A program made the translations under genes and the position numbers. Positions 51,601 to 61,176 of a DNA stretch of 64,000 nt are shown in pieces. Source of the DNA: Enterococcus casseliflavus NBRC 100478 (GTDB taxonomy: Bacteria; Bacillota; Bacilli; Lactobacillales; Enterococcaceae). The DNA lies in contig NZ_BCPT01000007.1 of assembly GCF_001544095.1 (NCBI RefSeq), forward strand, positions 105,804 through 169,803, in the 5' to 3' direction. Each line of letters begins with the position of its first letter. Position 1 is the stretch's first letter. The notes under the pieces are model-generated. The model did not search any database, was not told the DNA's origin, and saw only the letters and a list, made by a program, of their open reading frames with translations.

Positions 51601-52305
51601 TTAGGATAAAAGTTCTTGAGAGAGTGCCAAGCCTTTTTTGATGTAATCGGTATTGCCCACTTCAGCAATCGTAAAGCTGCCATCTTCGTAGATCAGTCGA
51701 GTGACCGAGCCATTTTCAATATCCATGCGAACATTGTTCTCATCATTGATCAGATGCAAAAGAAAAGCGATCGTTAAGCCATGAGACACAACTAGCGCAT
51801 TGCCGCCGCCTTTTTTCTCAACGCGGTAGGCGATATCTTCAAACCCTGTTTTGACACGTTCGGTCAACACATCAAAGGTTTCCGCCCAATTGGCTGTATC
51901 TGCGTGATAGATCGCATTGGCGATCGCCTCAAACGAGACATGATTCGCAATCATATCATCGTAATCAGGAAAATCAAGAATCCGTGGCAGAACGCCCCAC
52001 ATTTCTGCATCATAGGCACCTTCAAGTGAGCCAAAGCACCATTCACGAATCCGTTTGTCGATATGATAAGGGATCTCTGGCCCTCTGACATGTTCACCCA
52101 GTATCAGACGCATCGTTTCGATCGCGCGGCCGCTGTCACTGGATACTGCTTCCACAAAATCCACATCTCGTAACCCGAGTCCTAAATAATGGATGCCTTG
52201 TTCACCAGTACGAGTCAATGGGGTGTCGCACCAACCTTGAACACGCTGCAATGTGTTGAACATGGTTTTCCCGTGACGCACGACATACAATTCCGTTTTT
52301 GCCAT
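51601..52305 (-). CDS. Histidine phosphatase family protein
   Basis: A 234-residue protein with the phosphohistidine motif VVRHGKTMFNTLQRVQGWCD near the start and a second His in LVVSHGLTIAFLLHL. The middle REWCFGSLEGAYDAEM is characteristic of PhoE-like phosphatases. Substrate is unknown. It lies 33 bases behind the metallo-hydrolase gene and is probably co-transcribed with it. Confidence 0.88.
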   Translation of the reverse strand: MAKTELYVVRHGKTMFNTLQRVQGWCDTPLTRTGEQGIHYLGLGLRDVDFVEAVSSDSGRAIETMRLILGEHVRGPEIPYHIDKRIREWCFGSLEGAYDAEMWGVLPRILDFPDYDDMIANHVSFEAIANAIYHADTANWAETFDVLTERVKTGFEDIAYRVEKKGGGNALVVSHGLTIAFLLHLINDENNVRMDIENGSVTRLIYEDGSFTIAEVGNTDYIKKGLALSQELLS

Positions 52306-52338
52306 AAGTAGTAATTCCTCCTTTGGTTCGTCATTCGT

Positions 52339-52959
52339 TTATGCGTTAAAAAACGGATTGGTCCGTTTCTCAATCTCGATCGTTGTTGGTTCCCCGTGAC
52401 CAGGATAAACGGCCATCTGATTCGGTAAAACAAAAAGTTGCGTTTGGATGCTGGTCAGCAATTGCTCAAGGTTGCCAGTTGGTAGATCGGTCCGACCGAT
52501 GCTGCCTTTAAATAAGGCGTCTCCAGAAACGACAAACTTGTCAAAAATAAAACTGACGCTGCCGATGGAATGACCTGGGGTTGCAACAACCTTAAAGGAC
52601 ATGCCAGCTATCTCGTACTCTTTCAATTCTAGCTCGAATTCTGCTGGACGTGCGGTGATGGTTCCTAATTCAGGGTGACGACCAGAAAGGTTTTTCATAG
52701 GATCACTTAGCCATTCTTGCTCAAGCGGACTAACGTAAACGGGGATCTGATAATAATCCCGCAAATGCTCAACTGCGCCGATATGGTCATAATGAGTGTG
52801 GGTCAATAAAATCGCTGCTGGTTTTGCGCCTGTTTTTTCGATCTCAGCGATCAATCTCGCTGCTTCTGCTCCAGGATCAATAATCAACAAAAAATCTTCT
52901 TTCCAAATAAGGTAACAATTTTCTTGAACGGGTCCTGTCACTAAACCAATGATTTTCAT
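52339..52959 (-). CDS. MBL-fold metallo-hydrolase (glyoxalase II-like)
   Basis: A 206-residue metallo-beta-lactamase-fold hydrolase. Metal motif LTHTHYDHIGAVEHL, further His in ATPGHSIGSV and the Asp in VVSGDALFKGSIGRTDL, then YPGHGEPTT. The compact form without a substrate-domain matches YcbL-like glyoxalase II proteins. The ATG at 52959 has a perfect AGGAGG upstream; the reading frame runs on to 52980. Confidence 0.9.
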   Translation of the reverse strand: MKIIGLVTGPVQENCYLIWKEDFLLIIDPGAEAARLIAEIEKTGAKPAAILLTHTHYDHIGAVEHLRDYYQIPVYVSPLEQEWLSDPMKNLSGRHPELGTITARPAEFELELKEYEIAGMSFKVVATPGHSIGSVSFIFDKFVVSGDALFKGSIGRTDLPTGNLEQLLTSIQTQLFVLPNQMAVYPGHGEPTTIEIEKRTNPFFNA

Positions 52960-53057
52960 GCTAAAACCTCCTAGGATCACAAATACTTGTGTCTGACTAT
53001 AAGTATAGCTTAAAGTATAAGAGGAAACAAAGAAAGGTTTTTAGGAGTGAAAAATTA

Positions 53058-53471
53058 ATGATAAAAACGATGAACACAGAAGACAATCGTCAGGCGATCT
53101 GTCAATGGCTCAATCATTCAACGAAAAAAACAGAGGCAGTGAGTGCCTTTTCCGATCAAGAACAGCTTTCATTTGCATTTTTTGACAATCAGGATCAACT
53201 TGGTGGGTTGATTGGGAAACGGACAGGTAATACGATTCATATTCAATTGTTTGCAGTTGATCCAAACCATCAGAATCAAGGGGTGGGGAAACAATTAATG
53301 CAAGCACTTTTCGATCACGGTAAAAAAGCGGGGTGTCGTTCCGTGACAGTTACCACCCAAGACTACCAAGCGCCACAGTTCTATCATGCAGTCGGCTTCG
53401 AACAATTTGCTGTGCTTTCTGACACGCCTGTACTTGGCACGGATAGGCTTTATTTCGTGAAGATGCTGTGA
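53058..53471 (+). CDS. GNAT-family N-acetyltransferase
   Basis: A 137-residue acetyltransferase. The acetyl-CoA loop reads NQGVGKQLMQALFDHGKKAG, followed by the C-terminal strand FYHAVGFEQF. Substrate unknown. TAGGAGTG precedes the ATG at 53058; the frame runs back to 52989. Confidence 0.85.
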   Translation: MIKTMNTEDNRQAICQWLNHSTKKTEAVSAFSDQEQLSFAFFDNQDQLGGLIGKRTGNTIHIQLFAVDPNHQNQGVGKQLMQALFDHGKKAGCRSVTVTTQDYQAPQFYHAVGFEQFAVLSDTPVLGTDRLYFVKML

Positions 53472-53751
53472 CCACCCTTTGGCAGGCGGGTGATAAGGCT
53501 AACCAATAGTTTGATGAGAGAAAAGCTCAGAATTATTGTGGGAATTCGAAAATTTTTCTAAGAAACCGCATTAGCAAAAAACTGCTGTTATACTAATTAA
53601 AATAAGAAAGCGCGTGTTTCGTTTGAAACTGGTCTAATTTTTTCCTGCAGCAGAAACATTCGTCGTGACTAAGTTCGGGGAAAGTAAGTGTTCAGGACCT
53701 TGTGTTCGTTTTGATTGGTATACATCAACTTTTTGTAAGAAGGTGTTTTTT

Positions 53752-54288
53752 ATGAAAAAATCGCTCCAATTCTTTTTCACTGTATGCTTTGCTGTGCTTC
53801 TTTTAGCGAGCTGTGGTGAGGAAGAGCTATCCATCGATGATTCGAAAGAAGTTTCTGAAACCGTTACTTCCGCCTCGAAAGCGGTTGAAAATGGCGACCT
53901 TGATTTGATGTTGATCCAAGATGAGAGTGTCATCTTTCCGCAAAGCCAAGGGGTTTATGATTTTCATGAGAATGAGTTGACGATCGTTAAGCAGTATTTG
54001 CCGATGGCAGACTTAGAAGATAGTTCAGCCAGCTCTAGTGATGTTGCCTTGTATAAAGGACAAATCGAAAGTGATTTTCAGCGTCATTTTTCCCATTCAG
54101 AGGTACAGTTGTCCAACGATCCTTATCAAATTTATGAGATCACCTATCAAGATGCCTCATACATCGTCGAAGGAAAACGTTTGACGATCATGGCAGATGG
54201 GCGAACCTTTGAGTTCACCTTAGATCCCAATAATCAGAAGGCCTATGATCAAAATGGCGTTAGCTATGACATTCAGGTCGATCAATAA
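53752..54288 (+). CDS. Predicted lipoprotein of unknown function
   Basis: A 178-residue protein. Signal peptide with lipobox LLASC (Cys20), followed by an acidic stretch (GEEELSIDD). No catalytic motif recognised; the mature part is mostly predicted beta strands (QIYEITYQDASYIVEGKRLT). AGAAGG precedes the ATG at 53752, while the frame runs back to 53665. Single gene ended by a terminator. Confidence 0.75.
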   Translation: MKKSLQFFFTVCFAVLLLASCGEEELSIDDSKEVSETVTSASKAVENGDLDLMLIQDESVIFPQSQGVYDFHENELTIVKQYLPMADLEDSSASSSDVALYKGQIESDFQRHFSHSEVQLSNDPYQIYEITYQDASYIVEGKRLTIMADGRTFEFTLDPNNQKAYDQNGVSYDIQVDQ

Positions 54289-54306
54289 ATTCTCTTAAAA
54301 AATATT

Positions 54307-54346
54307 CCTGCTTTACTTGCTTAGGTGAGTAGAGTAGGTTTTTTTG
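54307..54346 (+). terminator. Terminator after the lipoprotein gene
   Basis: CCTGCTTTACT pairs with AGTAGAGTAGG (one mismatch), followed by TTTTTTT. Confidence 0.8.
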
Positions 54347-54544
54347 GTAACCTTTCGTCAAACCCATTTTCTGGAAGTGGAAATGGCGTTGATTACCTGA
54401 TGAGAAGGCATTTTGCCGCAAGTGGTTTTTTTAGAGATCAAACCTGTTTGGATAGGATACTATCCGCAGAGGATGAAAAGCTGTTTCTGTTCGCTTTTCC
54501 AAAAGTGATCTATCCGCTATAATGGCAAACGAGAAGGTGAACAC

Positions 54545-57043
54545 GTGTATAAAGGAAAAGTTGCGGTTAGAAAAATCGTAGAATTTATTTTGCGCAGAGG
54601 CGATATTGATAGCCGCAAAGTCAGTAATCATACCGCACAAGAAGGCGCCCGTATCCATCGCCAACTACAAAAAGAGGCTGGGGATGCGTATCAAAAAGAA
54701 GTCTTTTTCAAACGAGAAAGCCAAATTGAGAAAGATTCGATCACTGTCGAAGGACGTGCCGATGGTCTCTTTTTTGATGCAGCTGCTAATTCTTGGGTGA
54801 TCGATGAGATCAAAACTTCAGAACCAGCTTTCGAAGATATCCCTGAAGATCAAATCGATTTGTTTTTTGCCCAGGGAATGGTTTATGCTTATTTGTTTTT
54901 ACTACAAGAAAATGAACAAGCAGCGCTTAATGACAGTGAAAAACAAGAGAAACCAGAAGCAGAAGCAGAAGCTACTGCTGATGGAGAAAATGATCCGAGG
55001 AGACCCATCGATCGGATCGCCGTACAATTGACTTATTATCAAACCACTGAAAAGCTGACCACCCGTACGAGAAGAACATTTCAGTTCTCAGAATTAGCTG
55101 TTTTTTATGAAGAATTACTTCAGGAATATCATAAATGGTTAGTTTTTCAAGAGAATTGGCGCCGTGTCCGCAATACGTCTTTGCAGCTGCTGTCTTTTCC
55201 CTTTGAAACCTTTCGCAAAGGGCAGCGAGAGTTAGCAGCAGCGGCGTATAAAACACTAAAAAATGGCAAGCGACTTTTTGCGGAAGCGCCAACGGGAACT
55301 GGAAAAACCATGTCAACGCTGTTTCCCGCATTAAAAGTTCTCGGGGAAGAAGGGGCAGATCGGGTCTTTTATCTGACGGCGAAGACGATCACCAGGCAAG
55401 TGGCTGAAGATGCGTTGAGCAAGTTAGCAGATAACGGTAGTGAAACCAAGAGTGTCACGATCACTGCCAAAGATAAAATTTGCTTTCTGGATGAACGAAA
55501 CTGTACGCCAGAGCATTGTCCTTATGCACAAGGTTATTACAATCGAATCAACGAAGCTTTGTGGGATCTGTTGCATCACGAAAACCAAATAACCCGAGAA
55601 GTGATCGAGACTTATGGAATGAAGCATACGGTTTGTCCCTTTGAGCTTTCACTGGATGTCAGTGTCTTTTGCGATGTCATTATTGGTGATTATAATTATT
55701 TGTTTGATCCAACCGTTTATTTACGGAGATTTTTTGAAGAGCCAGACGAAGAGTATTTCTTTTTAGTGGATGAAGCCCATAACTTAGTTAATCGTTCGAA
55801 AGAAATGTATTCTGCAACGATCTCCCGACAGCCATTTAAGGAATTAAAGAAGAAGCTGCCGAAGGATCAACAGAAATTAAAACGCGCACTAAACAGAGTT
55901 GATAAAGAATTTGCGGCTTTAGCCCAATTAGCAAAAGAGGAAGGATGGTCATACCACCATCAAGCAGCTCCCCATGAAACAATGGTCAATCAGCTATACA
56001 AATTAGCTGAATTGATGAAGGAATGGTTGCCGGCAAATCCTGAGCATGAATTGCAAGAAGAAGTGCTGCAAGTGTATTTTGAAGCTAACCATTATTTGAA
56101 GATCAGTGAATTTTATGATGATCACTACGAAACGACGGTGGAGATCGACCGCTATGATATCAAACTACGGCAATTTTGCATCGAACCAGCGCCGTTTTTG
56201 GAATCCGTGTTAGATAAGGGCAAGGCCAGCCTGTTGTTTTCTGCGAGCTTTACCCCTTTGTCGTATTATCAAGAAGTATTAGGTGGCGGCGATGAAGCTT
56301 TGCGCTATCGCTTGCCAAGTCCTTTTGATCCGAAAAATCAGGGGATTTTTATTGCGGACTATATCCAAACGACGTATCGCCAACGTGAAGCCAGCATTCC
56401 TGCGATCGTTGATGCGATCCAGCAAATGACGGCAGCGAAAGCGGGAAACTATATGGTCTTTTTCCCATCTTATCGTTACTTGGATGATGTGGCGGCAGCA
56501 TTTTCTCAACAGGCGCCAGAGGTGGAGGTCTTGATTCAGGGGACTGCTATGAACGAAGCAGAGCGCGAGGCGTTTCTTGCGCAGTTTCAATCTTTTGACC
56601 CGCAACAATCATCCTTGCTGGATAAAAGTCAAGACGAACCAAAGAGTCAACCAAAAACATTGGTGGCATTTTGTGTCCTTGGAGGAATTTTTTCTGAAGG
56701 GATCGACCTAAAAGGCGATCGGTTGATCGGTGCAGCAGTGGTAGGAGTCGGACTGCCGCAAATCAATCACGAGCAAGAATTGATTCGGGAATATTACGAT
56801 GAGAAAAAGGCAGCTGGCTTTGCATATGCCTATCAGCTGCCAGGGATGAATAAAGTCCTGCAAGCAGCCGGTCGAGTGATTCGGGATGTCAGCGATCGTG
56901 GCGTGGTGTTATTGCTGGATCAGCGCTTTCGGACACCGCGTTACCAAGAACTTTTCCCACTGCATTGGCAGCATGCCTTGCAGATTCGTCGGCCGCAAGA
57001 GTTATCAAAGGCATTGACTCATTTTTGGCAAGAAAAAAACTAG
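54545..57043 (+). CDS. RecB/Cas4-like nuclease fused to XPD/DinG-type helicase
   Basis: An 832-residue fusion. N-terminal domain (1-120) bears the PD-(D/E)XK pattern: His38, Asp73 in EGRADGLFF, Glu88-x-Lys90 in IDEIKTS and Gln110-x3-Tyr114 (QGMVYAYL), as in Cas4/RecB nucleases. An acidic linker (about 120-155) follows. The helicase has Walker A APTGTGKT (248-255), four Cys (313, 320, 325, 364) placed as in the iron-sulphur domain of XPD, DEAH (409-412), then FSEGIDLKGDRLIG and QAAGRVIRD. Likely a DNA repair enzyme that unwinds and trims DNA. The start is GTG with GAAGGTG upstream. No CRISPR nearby. Confidence 0.88.
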   Translation: MYKGKVAVRKIVEFILRRGDIDSRKVSNHTAQEGARIHRQLQKEAGDAYQKEVFFKRESQIEKDSITVEGRADGLFFDAAANSWVIDEIKTSEPAFEDIPEDQIDLFFAQGMVYAYLFLLQENEQAALNDSEKQEKPEAEAEATADGENDPRRPIDRIAVQLTYYQTTEKLTTRTRRTFQFSELAVFYEELLQEYHKWLVFQENWRRVRNTSLQLLSFPFETFRKGQRELAAAAYKTLKNGKRLFAEAPTGTGKTMSTLFPALKVLGEEGADRVFYLTAKTITRQVAEDALSKLADNGSETKSVTITAKDKICFLDERNCTPEHCPYAQGYYNRINEALWDLLHHENQITREVIETYGMKHTVCPFELSLDVSVFCDVIIGDYNYLFDPTVYLRRFFEEPDEEYFFLVDEAHNLVNRSKEMYSATISRQPFKELKKKLPKDQQKLKRALNRVDKEFAALAQLAKEEGWSYHHQAAPHETMVNQLYKLAELMKEWLPANPEHELQEEVLQVYFEANHYLKISEFYDDHYETTVEIDRYDIKLRQFCIEPAPFLESVLDKGKASLLFSASFTPLSYYQEVLGGGDEALRYRLPSPFDPKNQGIFIADYIQTTYRQREASIPAIVDAIQQMTAAKAGNYMVFFPSYRYLDDVAAAFSQQAPEVEVLIQGTAMNEAEREAFLAQFQSFDPQQSSLLDKSQDEPKSQPKTLVAFCVLGGIFSEGIDLKGDRLIGAAVVGVGLPQINHEQELIREYYDEKKAAGFAYAYQLPGMNKVLQAAGRVIRDVSDRGVVLLLDQRFRTPRYQELFPLHWQHALQIRRPQELSKALTHFWQEKN

Positions 57044-57132
57044 AAGCAGAGCTTTCAAGAGCGGTTGCGCAAAATCAGTAGATAAAGCTGATTTTGCCTA
57101 ACCATCACGTTGACTCTGTTCTAGTTTTTTTT
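57039..57132. terminator. Long nested bidirectional terminator
   Basis: Outer arms ACTAGAAGCAGAG (57039-57051) and CTCTGTTCTAGT (57114-57125) with a T-run; inner perfect stem GCAAAATCAG / CTGATTTTGC (57069-57078, 57088-57097). On the minus strand the A-run before the helicase stop gives a T-run, so it also ends the convergent YajQ gene. Confidence 0.8.
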
Positions 57133-57134
57133 GA

Positions 57135-57626
57135 TTAGCGATAATTTGTAAACTGTAAATCGATTGTCAGGGGCAGTTTACGTAACAATTGGATCACCTC
57201 TTGCAGATCGTCACGGCTTTTGCCTGTTACCCGAATTTGATTGTCTTGAATTTGGGTTTTAATTTTTAGCTTGGCGTTTTTGATCGCTGTCGTTATTTTT
57301 TTGGCGTTTTCTTTATCGATCCCATTGATCAATTCTGCCGTTTGACGAGCTTTTGCCCCCAAGGCATGCTCCGTTTCGCCAAATTGAATATTTTTCGTTG
57401 GTACATTCCGTTTGATCAGCTTCGCAAAGAGCACATCTTTGATTTGTTCCAACTTAAATTCGTCATCTCCAACGATCGTCAGTTTGCCCTCAGTCATCTT
57501 GATTTCTACTGTGGAGCCTTTAAAATCAAATCGGTTTTTCAATTCTTTTTCCGCCTGTTGAATGGCGTTTTTCACTTCTTCTGTGTTGATCTCAGATACG
57601 ACATCAAAACTTGCTTCTTTTGCCAA
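57135..57626 (-). CDS. YajQ-family protein (UPF0234)
   Basis: A 163-residue protein starting MAKEASFDVVSEINTEEV, the usual length and start of YajQ. Two ferredoxin-like domains, ending with LRKLPLTIDLQFTNYR. Homologues bind nucleotides (cyclic di-GMP in Xanthomonas) or RNA; for enterococci no role is known. TTG start at 57626 chosen because GAGGAGTG lies nine bases upstream; a TTG two codons earlier is also in frame. Confidence 0.9.
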   Translation of the reverse strand: MAKEASFDVVSEINTEEVKNAIQQAEKELKNRFDFKGSTVEIKMTEGKLTIVGDDEFKLEQIKDVLFAKLIKRNVPTKNIQFGETEHALGAKARQTAELINGIDKENAKKITTAIKNAKLKIKTQIQDNQIRVTGKSRDDLQEVIQLLRKLPLTIDLQFTNYR

Positions 57627-57779
57627 AATCAATCACTCCTCTCATCTCTTACCTATGATTTTAACATGGAGGCGAACGATGCGGGAATGAAAAGTAAATT
57701 TTTGCAAATAATTGTTTCATTTTTTCACACAAACTGCTATTCTTTGGAAGGAGATTTTTAGTGAAGGAGCTAGATCATT

Positions 57780-58715
57780 GTGAGTAAGTTATTAACGAAG
57801 CACGAACAATCAGAACGATTGAAAAAAATAGGGGTTATTTTGCTGTCAGGTATCACTGCAGCCATTGCTTTAAATTTCTTTTTGATTCCCGCAAACGTTC
57901 TTTCTGCTGGGATGAACGGGGTCGCCCAATTGATCGTGGCACTTGCCTTGGAACATTTTGGCGTTCACCTTAGTACGGGGCTGTTTATTTTCCTCTTAAA
58001 CTTGCCTATCTTTGTTCTCGGGTTCATCAAACTCGGGAAATCATCGACACTATTGAGCTTTATCAATGTCGTTGTCGTTTCCGTCTTAACGATGATCCTT
58101 CCGCAAGGAGCGATCACTGACAATATTTTGGTTAACGCTTTGCTAGGTGGCGTACTGTTAGGCGTCGGCGTTGCGTTTTCACTGAAAATGGGTTTTACCA
58201 CCGGCGGAATGGATATTCTTTCGTTGATATTATCAAAAACGACTGGAAAAACAGTTGGTAAATATATGTTTATTTTAAACGGCATCATTGTCATGGTCTC
58301 AGGTTTCGTCTTTTCTTGGGAAAGTGCCTTGTACACGATCATTTCGATTTTCGCAATGAGCTACGTTGTGGACATGCTGCACACAAGTCATCAAAAGGTA
58401 ACGGCAATGATTATTACGACCAATGCGGAAGCTGTTGGGAAAAATATTTCTAAGCATGTGTTTCGCGGCATGACTTTGTTCCCCTCAGTCGGAGGGTATT
58501 CAGGCGTACCTGGCAATATGATCATGATGGTCGTGACGCGCTACGAGATCTACGATTTAGAACAAGCCGTTTTAGAAGCTGACGGCAATGCGTTTATTAA
58601 TTTTGTGCCGACCCAATCGATTACAGGCCGTTTTGCGACAGATGATGAACAACGGACCTTTAAAACGACAGGGGTCTTCCCAGAACTGAAAATACACAAG
58701 AAAAGCCGTCCATAA
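57780..58715 (+). CDS. YitT-family membrane protein
   Basis: A 311-residue protein with five or six membrane segments (about 15-205) and a C-terminal DUF2179 domain (about 215-300) reading KVTAMIITTNAEAVGKNISK. The pair of domains is typical of YitT/YxkD. Function is unknown; possibly a transport or sensor protein. A GTG start with AAGGAG upstream. Confidence 0.88.
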   Translation: MSKLLTKHEQSERLKKIGVILLSGITAAIALNFFLIPANVLSAGMNGVAQLIVALALEHFGVHLSTGLFIFLLNLPIFVLGFIKLGKSSTLLSFINVVVVSVLTMILPQGAITDNILVNALLGGVLLGVGVAFSLKMGFTTGGMDILSLILSKTTGKTVGKYMFILNGIIVMVSGFVFSWESALYTIISIFAMSYVVDMLHTSHQKVTAMIITTNAEAVGKNISKHVFRGMTLFPSVGGYSGVPGNMIMMVVTRYEIYDLEQAVLEADGNAFINFVPTQSITGRFATDDEQRTFKTTGVFPELKIHKKSRP

Positions 58716-58789
58716 TCAAGGATCGTCCATTTACAAATCTTGCAAAAGAAGGTATTATTTGAAACAAGAATTAAAGGAGGTCTTCAACC

Positions 58790-59119
58790 GTGGCATATAC
58801 TGAAGTAGAAGCAGAAGCAATCAAAGAGCGTGTCTTGGCTGCCTTGGAAACCGTGATTGACCCTGAGTTGGGGATTGATATAGTGAATCTAGGCTTAGTT
58901 TATGAAGTCGAATTTGATGCAGAAACAGGCAATACCGTAATCAAAATGACCTTAACAACAATGGGCTGTCCCTTAGCCGACGTATTGACTGAATCGATAC
59001 ACGAAGCACTAAGCGATATTCCAGAAGTCAAAAATCCAGAGGTAAAATTAGTCTGGTATCCCGCTTGGACGACCGATAAAATGAGTCGTTACGCACGGAT
59101 TGCTTTGGGGATTCGTTAA
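58790..59119 (+). CDS. MIP18/DUF59 iron-sulphur assembly protein (SufT/PaaD-like)
   Basis: A 109-residue protein: VIDPELGIDIVNLGLVYEVE and MTLTTMGCPLADVLTESIHE are the conserved signatures, with a Cys in TMGCP. The family aids maturation of iron-sulphur proteins. The start is GTG with a perfect AAAGGAGGT upstream. Not next to a suf operon in this window. Confidence 0.9.
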   Translation: MAYTEVEAEAIKERVLAALETVIDPELGIDIVNLGLVYEVEFDAETGNTVIKMTLTTMGCPLADVLTESIHEALSDIPEVKNPEVKLVWYPAWTTDKMSRYARIALGIR

Positions 59120-59874
59120 GGATTTTCAATCATAGAAAGTTGTTTCATATTTGTTAACTAGATGGAACAAGCTGTTTTCTTAGGTGTCGGACAGTTGGCA
59201 AAATGAGGATATAAACACAGAACTCTTTTATTAACTTTGAAAAAGTTGGTAGAAGAGTTTTTATATAGAATACTTTCTTAAATAAACAGTTACTTGGTGA
59301 AAAAGTTATGCTTTTTTACTAAAAGCATTAAAGAAAATCATATATTTTTAAACCTGAAAGCTCAACGTATTTTCCATTCATATGACAACTCAAAGTGAGT
59401 TAGTATTTAACTTTACCGAAATAGTAATACTTTCTATAAACCTTCGATCATTTTGACAAAAAGAGAGCACAGATTAAATTCTTATTCATCCACATTGATA
59501 ACCTTAAGGTGCATCCTAGAAAACATGTCTAAATAAACGTTACTGAATTTATCAGAGACTTTGGGATACGATGGTTTTTCCTTAAGGAGTCAATGTAGAG
59601 TGAAGAAGGATGATTCTAGGAATGCTTTTTCAAAAGTCATGTGATTTCATCCTATCAACTGACTCTTGGTTAACAAATATACAAATGTGTTCTATGCAAC
59701 CATACATATAGGAAAACGATAGCCAAACTACAGTTTCGGTCAATCATTTAGCGAGTTACATATTTTTATTAGAGGTTCGAGATTAATTAATTAAATTAAT
59801 GTATAATTATAGTTAAGTTGTAAAAATGATTTGGTTGATTCCCTTGATCATAAAAACAAAAAGGAGTGTGTTTT
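59120..59874. other. AT-rich gene-poor region
   Basis: After the terminator at 59219-59264 there are about 600 bases with no ORF with a ribosome site or recognisable motif. The minus strand has a 35-codon stop-to-stop stretch at about 59482-59588 without a start site. The composition is clearly more AT-rich than the flanks, with many stops in all frames. I see no complete mobile element; it may be remnants of lost genes. Confidence 0.6.
59219..59264 (+). terminator. Terminator of the DUF59 gene
   Basis: AACTCTTTTATTAACTTT pairs with AAAGTTGGTAGAAGAGTT with mismatches, followed by TTTTATA. Confidence 0.75.
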
Positions 59875-60192
59875 GTGGATTTTCTGTTTACTTTATTTTC
59901 TTTTATTTTCGTCGCAGTTATCTTATATCATATTGTCGAATTCTTAAAGAATCAATCTACGCCAGAAGTGGCAGCACTTGCCACGCTAGTAGACAAACGA
60001 ATGACCAGTAGCACGAATATTGCTGCAAACGGCTTTACGAATCAATCCATTACCTATTATCTTTTATTTGAAATCGCAAGTGGCGAAAGATTAGAATTTA
60101 AAGTAGGGTATGGAAAATACAAATTATACGTCATCGGAGATACTGGAGTGTTGAGGTATCAAAGAAAAAGGTTTAATTCACTTGATAGGTAA
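59875..60192 (+). CDS. DUF2500-family membrane protein
   Basis: A 105-residue protein. One N-terminal membrane helix (about 3-22), a linker (PEVAALATLVDKRMTSS) and a beta-rich domain YYLLFEIASGERLEFKVGYGKYKLYVIGDTG that matches DUF2500 by memory. Function unknown. The GTG at 59875 follows AAAAGGAG by eight bases; an in-frame GTG at 59866 is too close to the site. Confidence 0.75.
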   Translation: MDFLFTLFSFIFVAVILYHIVEFLKNQSTPEVAALATLVDKRMTSSTNIAANGFTNQSITYYLLFEIASGERLEFKVGYGKYKLYVIGDTGVLRYQRKRFNSLDR

Positions 60193-60589
60193 AAAATTTG
60201 TATGTATATAGTATGTGTTTATTCGTTTTCAATTTCAAAAAAAGTTGAACAGTCAATTAAAAAACTCCTATTCAAGTGTCTTATCATTTGAAATGATTTG
60301 AATTGTGCGCTTTCGATGGAAAACGCAAGTATCATCGAGTAACACTTGAGAATTTCTACTTATGAGGTCGCATAAATAAAACCAAAACCGAAGGAAATTC
60401 CTGCGAGGAATGGCTTAATTTAGTTCACCCATTCGTTTTATTGGCGGAAGTGATGAGCTACGGATCGTTTTTAAATACTCATAAATAGAATAGATTTCTT
60501 CACCAAAACCTCGTGACTCATTGTTACGAGGTTTTTTGTTTTTTACGTGACTTCAGAAATAATTGCAAAAAGGAAAAATCGTTCTTGGT
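60193..60589. other. Gene-poor intergenic region
   Basis: No gene is seen. One hairpin AATTCC/GGAAT around 60400 and a terminator at 60505-60537. Sequence is AT-rich, continuous with the gene-poor stretch at 59.3-59.8 kb. Confidence 0.5.
60505..60537 (+). terminator. Terminator-like hairpin
   Basis: AAAACCTCGT (60505-60514) pairs with ACGAGGTTTT (60526-60535), followed by TTG. The gene that it once served is unclear. Confidence 0.7.
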
Positions 60590-61176
60590 TTTTCACAAAC
60601 ATTTTCTCTTTCAAGTGACAAAGTCGTTGCCGTCTTGGGTTAGAACGATTGGGTTGCTGACGATACAATGGTTAAAAATTGCGGGTGTGAAAAAGATTAT
60701 TGGCATTGATATTCAATCAGAGAAACTGAAACAAGCATTAGATTTAGGTGTCAACGATACGATCGATCCTAGTGTTCAAGACCTCGAAAACGAGATTTCT
60801 CGGATAACGGATGGTTTAGGCGTAGATATTGCAATGGAATGTGCAGGTACTAAAATAACCGAAGAACAATGTCTCTTAGTGACAAAAAAAGGCGGGAAAA
60901 TTGGATTTCAAGGGATCACTTATTCTGATGTTTTGATTAAGCAACGGGCATTTGAAAAATCTTTCGCAGTGAATTAACCATTAAGGGTTTTTGGAATAGC
61001 TATTCTGCGCCTTTCCCAGGCAAAGAATGGTTTGATTCAATCACCTTTTTAGAAAGCGGACGCTTGAGTGCCAGTCATATGATTTCCCATCGCTTTCCGT
61101 AGAATATCTTCAAAGAGCATTTGATTTAGCGGTAAATAGAAGTGAAAGCTTTAATAAAATCATGATCATGCTCTAA
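60590..61176 (+). pseudogene. Decayed zinc-type alcohol/polyol dehydrogenase (C-terminal half)
   Basis: Frame-broken coding remnants of the medium-chain dehydrogenase family, similar to galactitol-1-phosphate dehydrogenase. One frame reads SSDKVVAVLG, the next continues TIGLLTIQWLKIAGVKKIIG and GVNDTIDPSVQDLENEISR, DGLGVDIAMECAGT. After a stop at about 60977 another frame reads LTIKGFWNSYSAPFPGKEWF and, after a further shift, SVEYLQRAFDLAVNRSESFN up to a stop at 61176. The zinc-binding N-terminal half is missing. At least two frameshifts make it a pseudogene. Confidence 0.75.

Noticed and set aside
53472..53500. Hairpin after the GNAT gene
   Set aside because: CACCC/GGGTG arms exist without a T-run; a terminator is not supported.
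59482..59588. 35-codon minus-strand frame ending in VINVDE
   Set aside because: A stretch free of stops with reasonable composition, but a stop lies upstream, no start site is seen and no family is recognised; could be a relic or chance.
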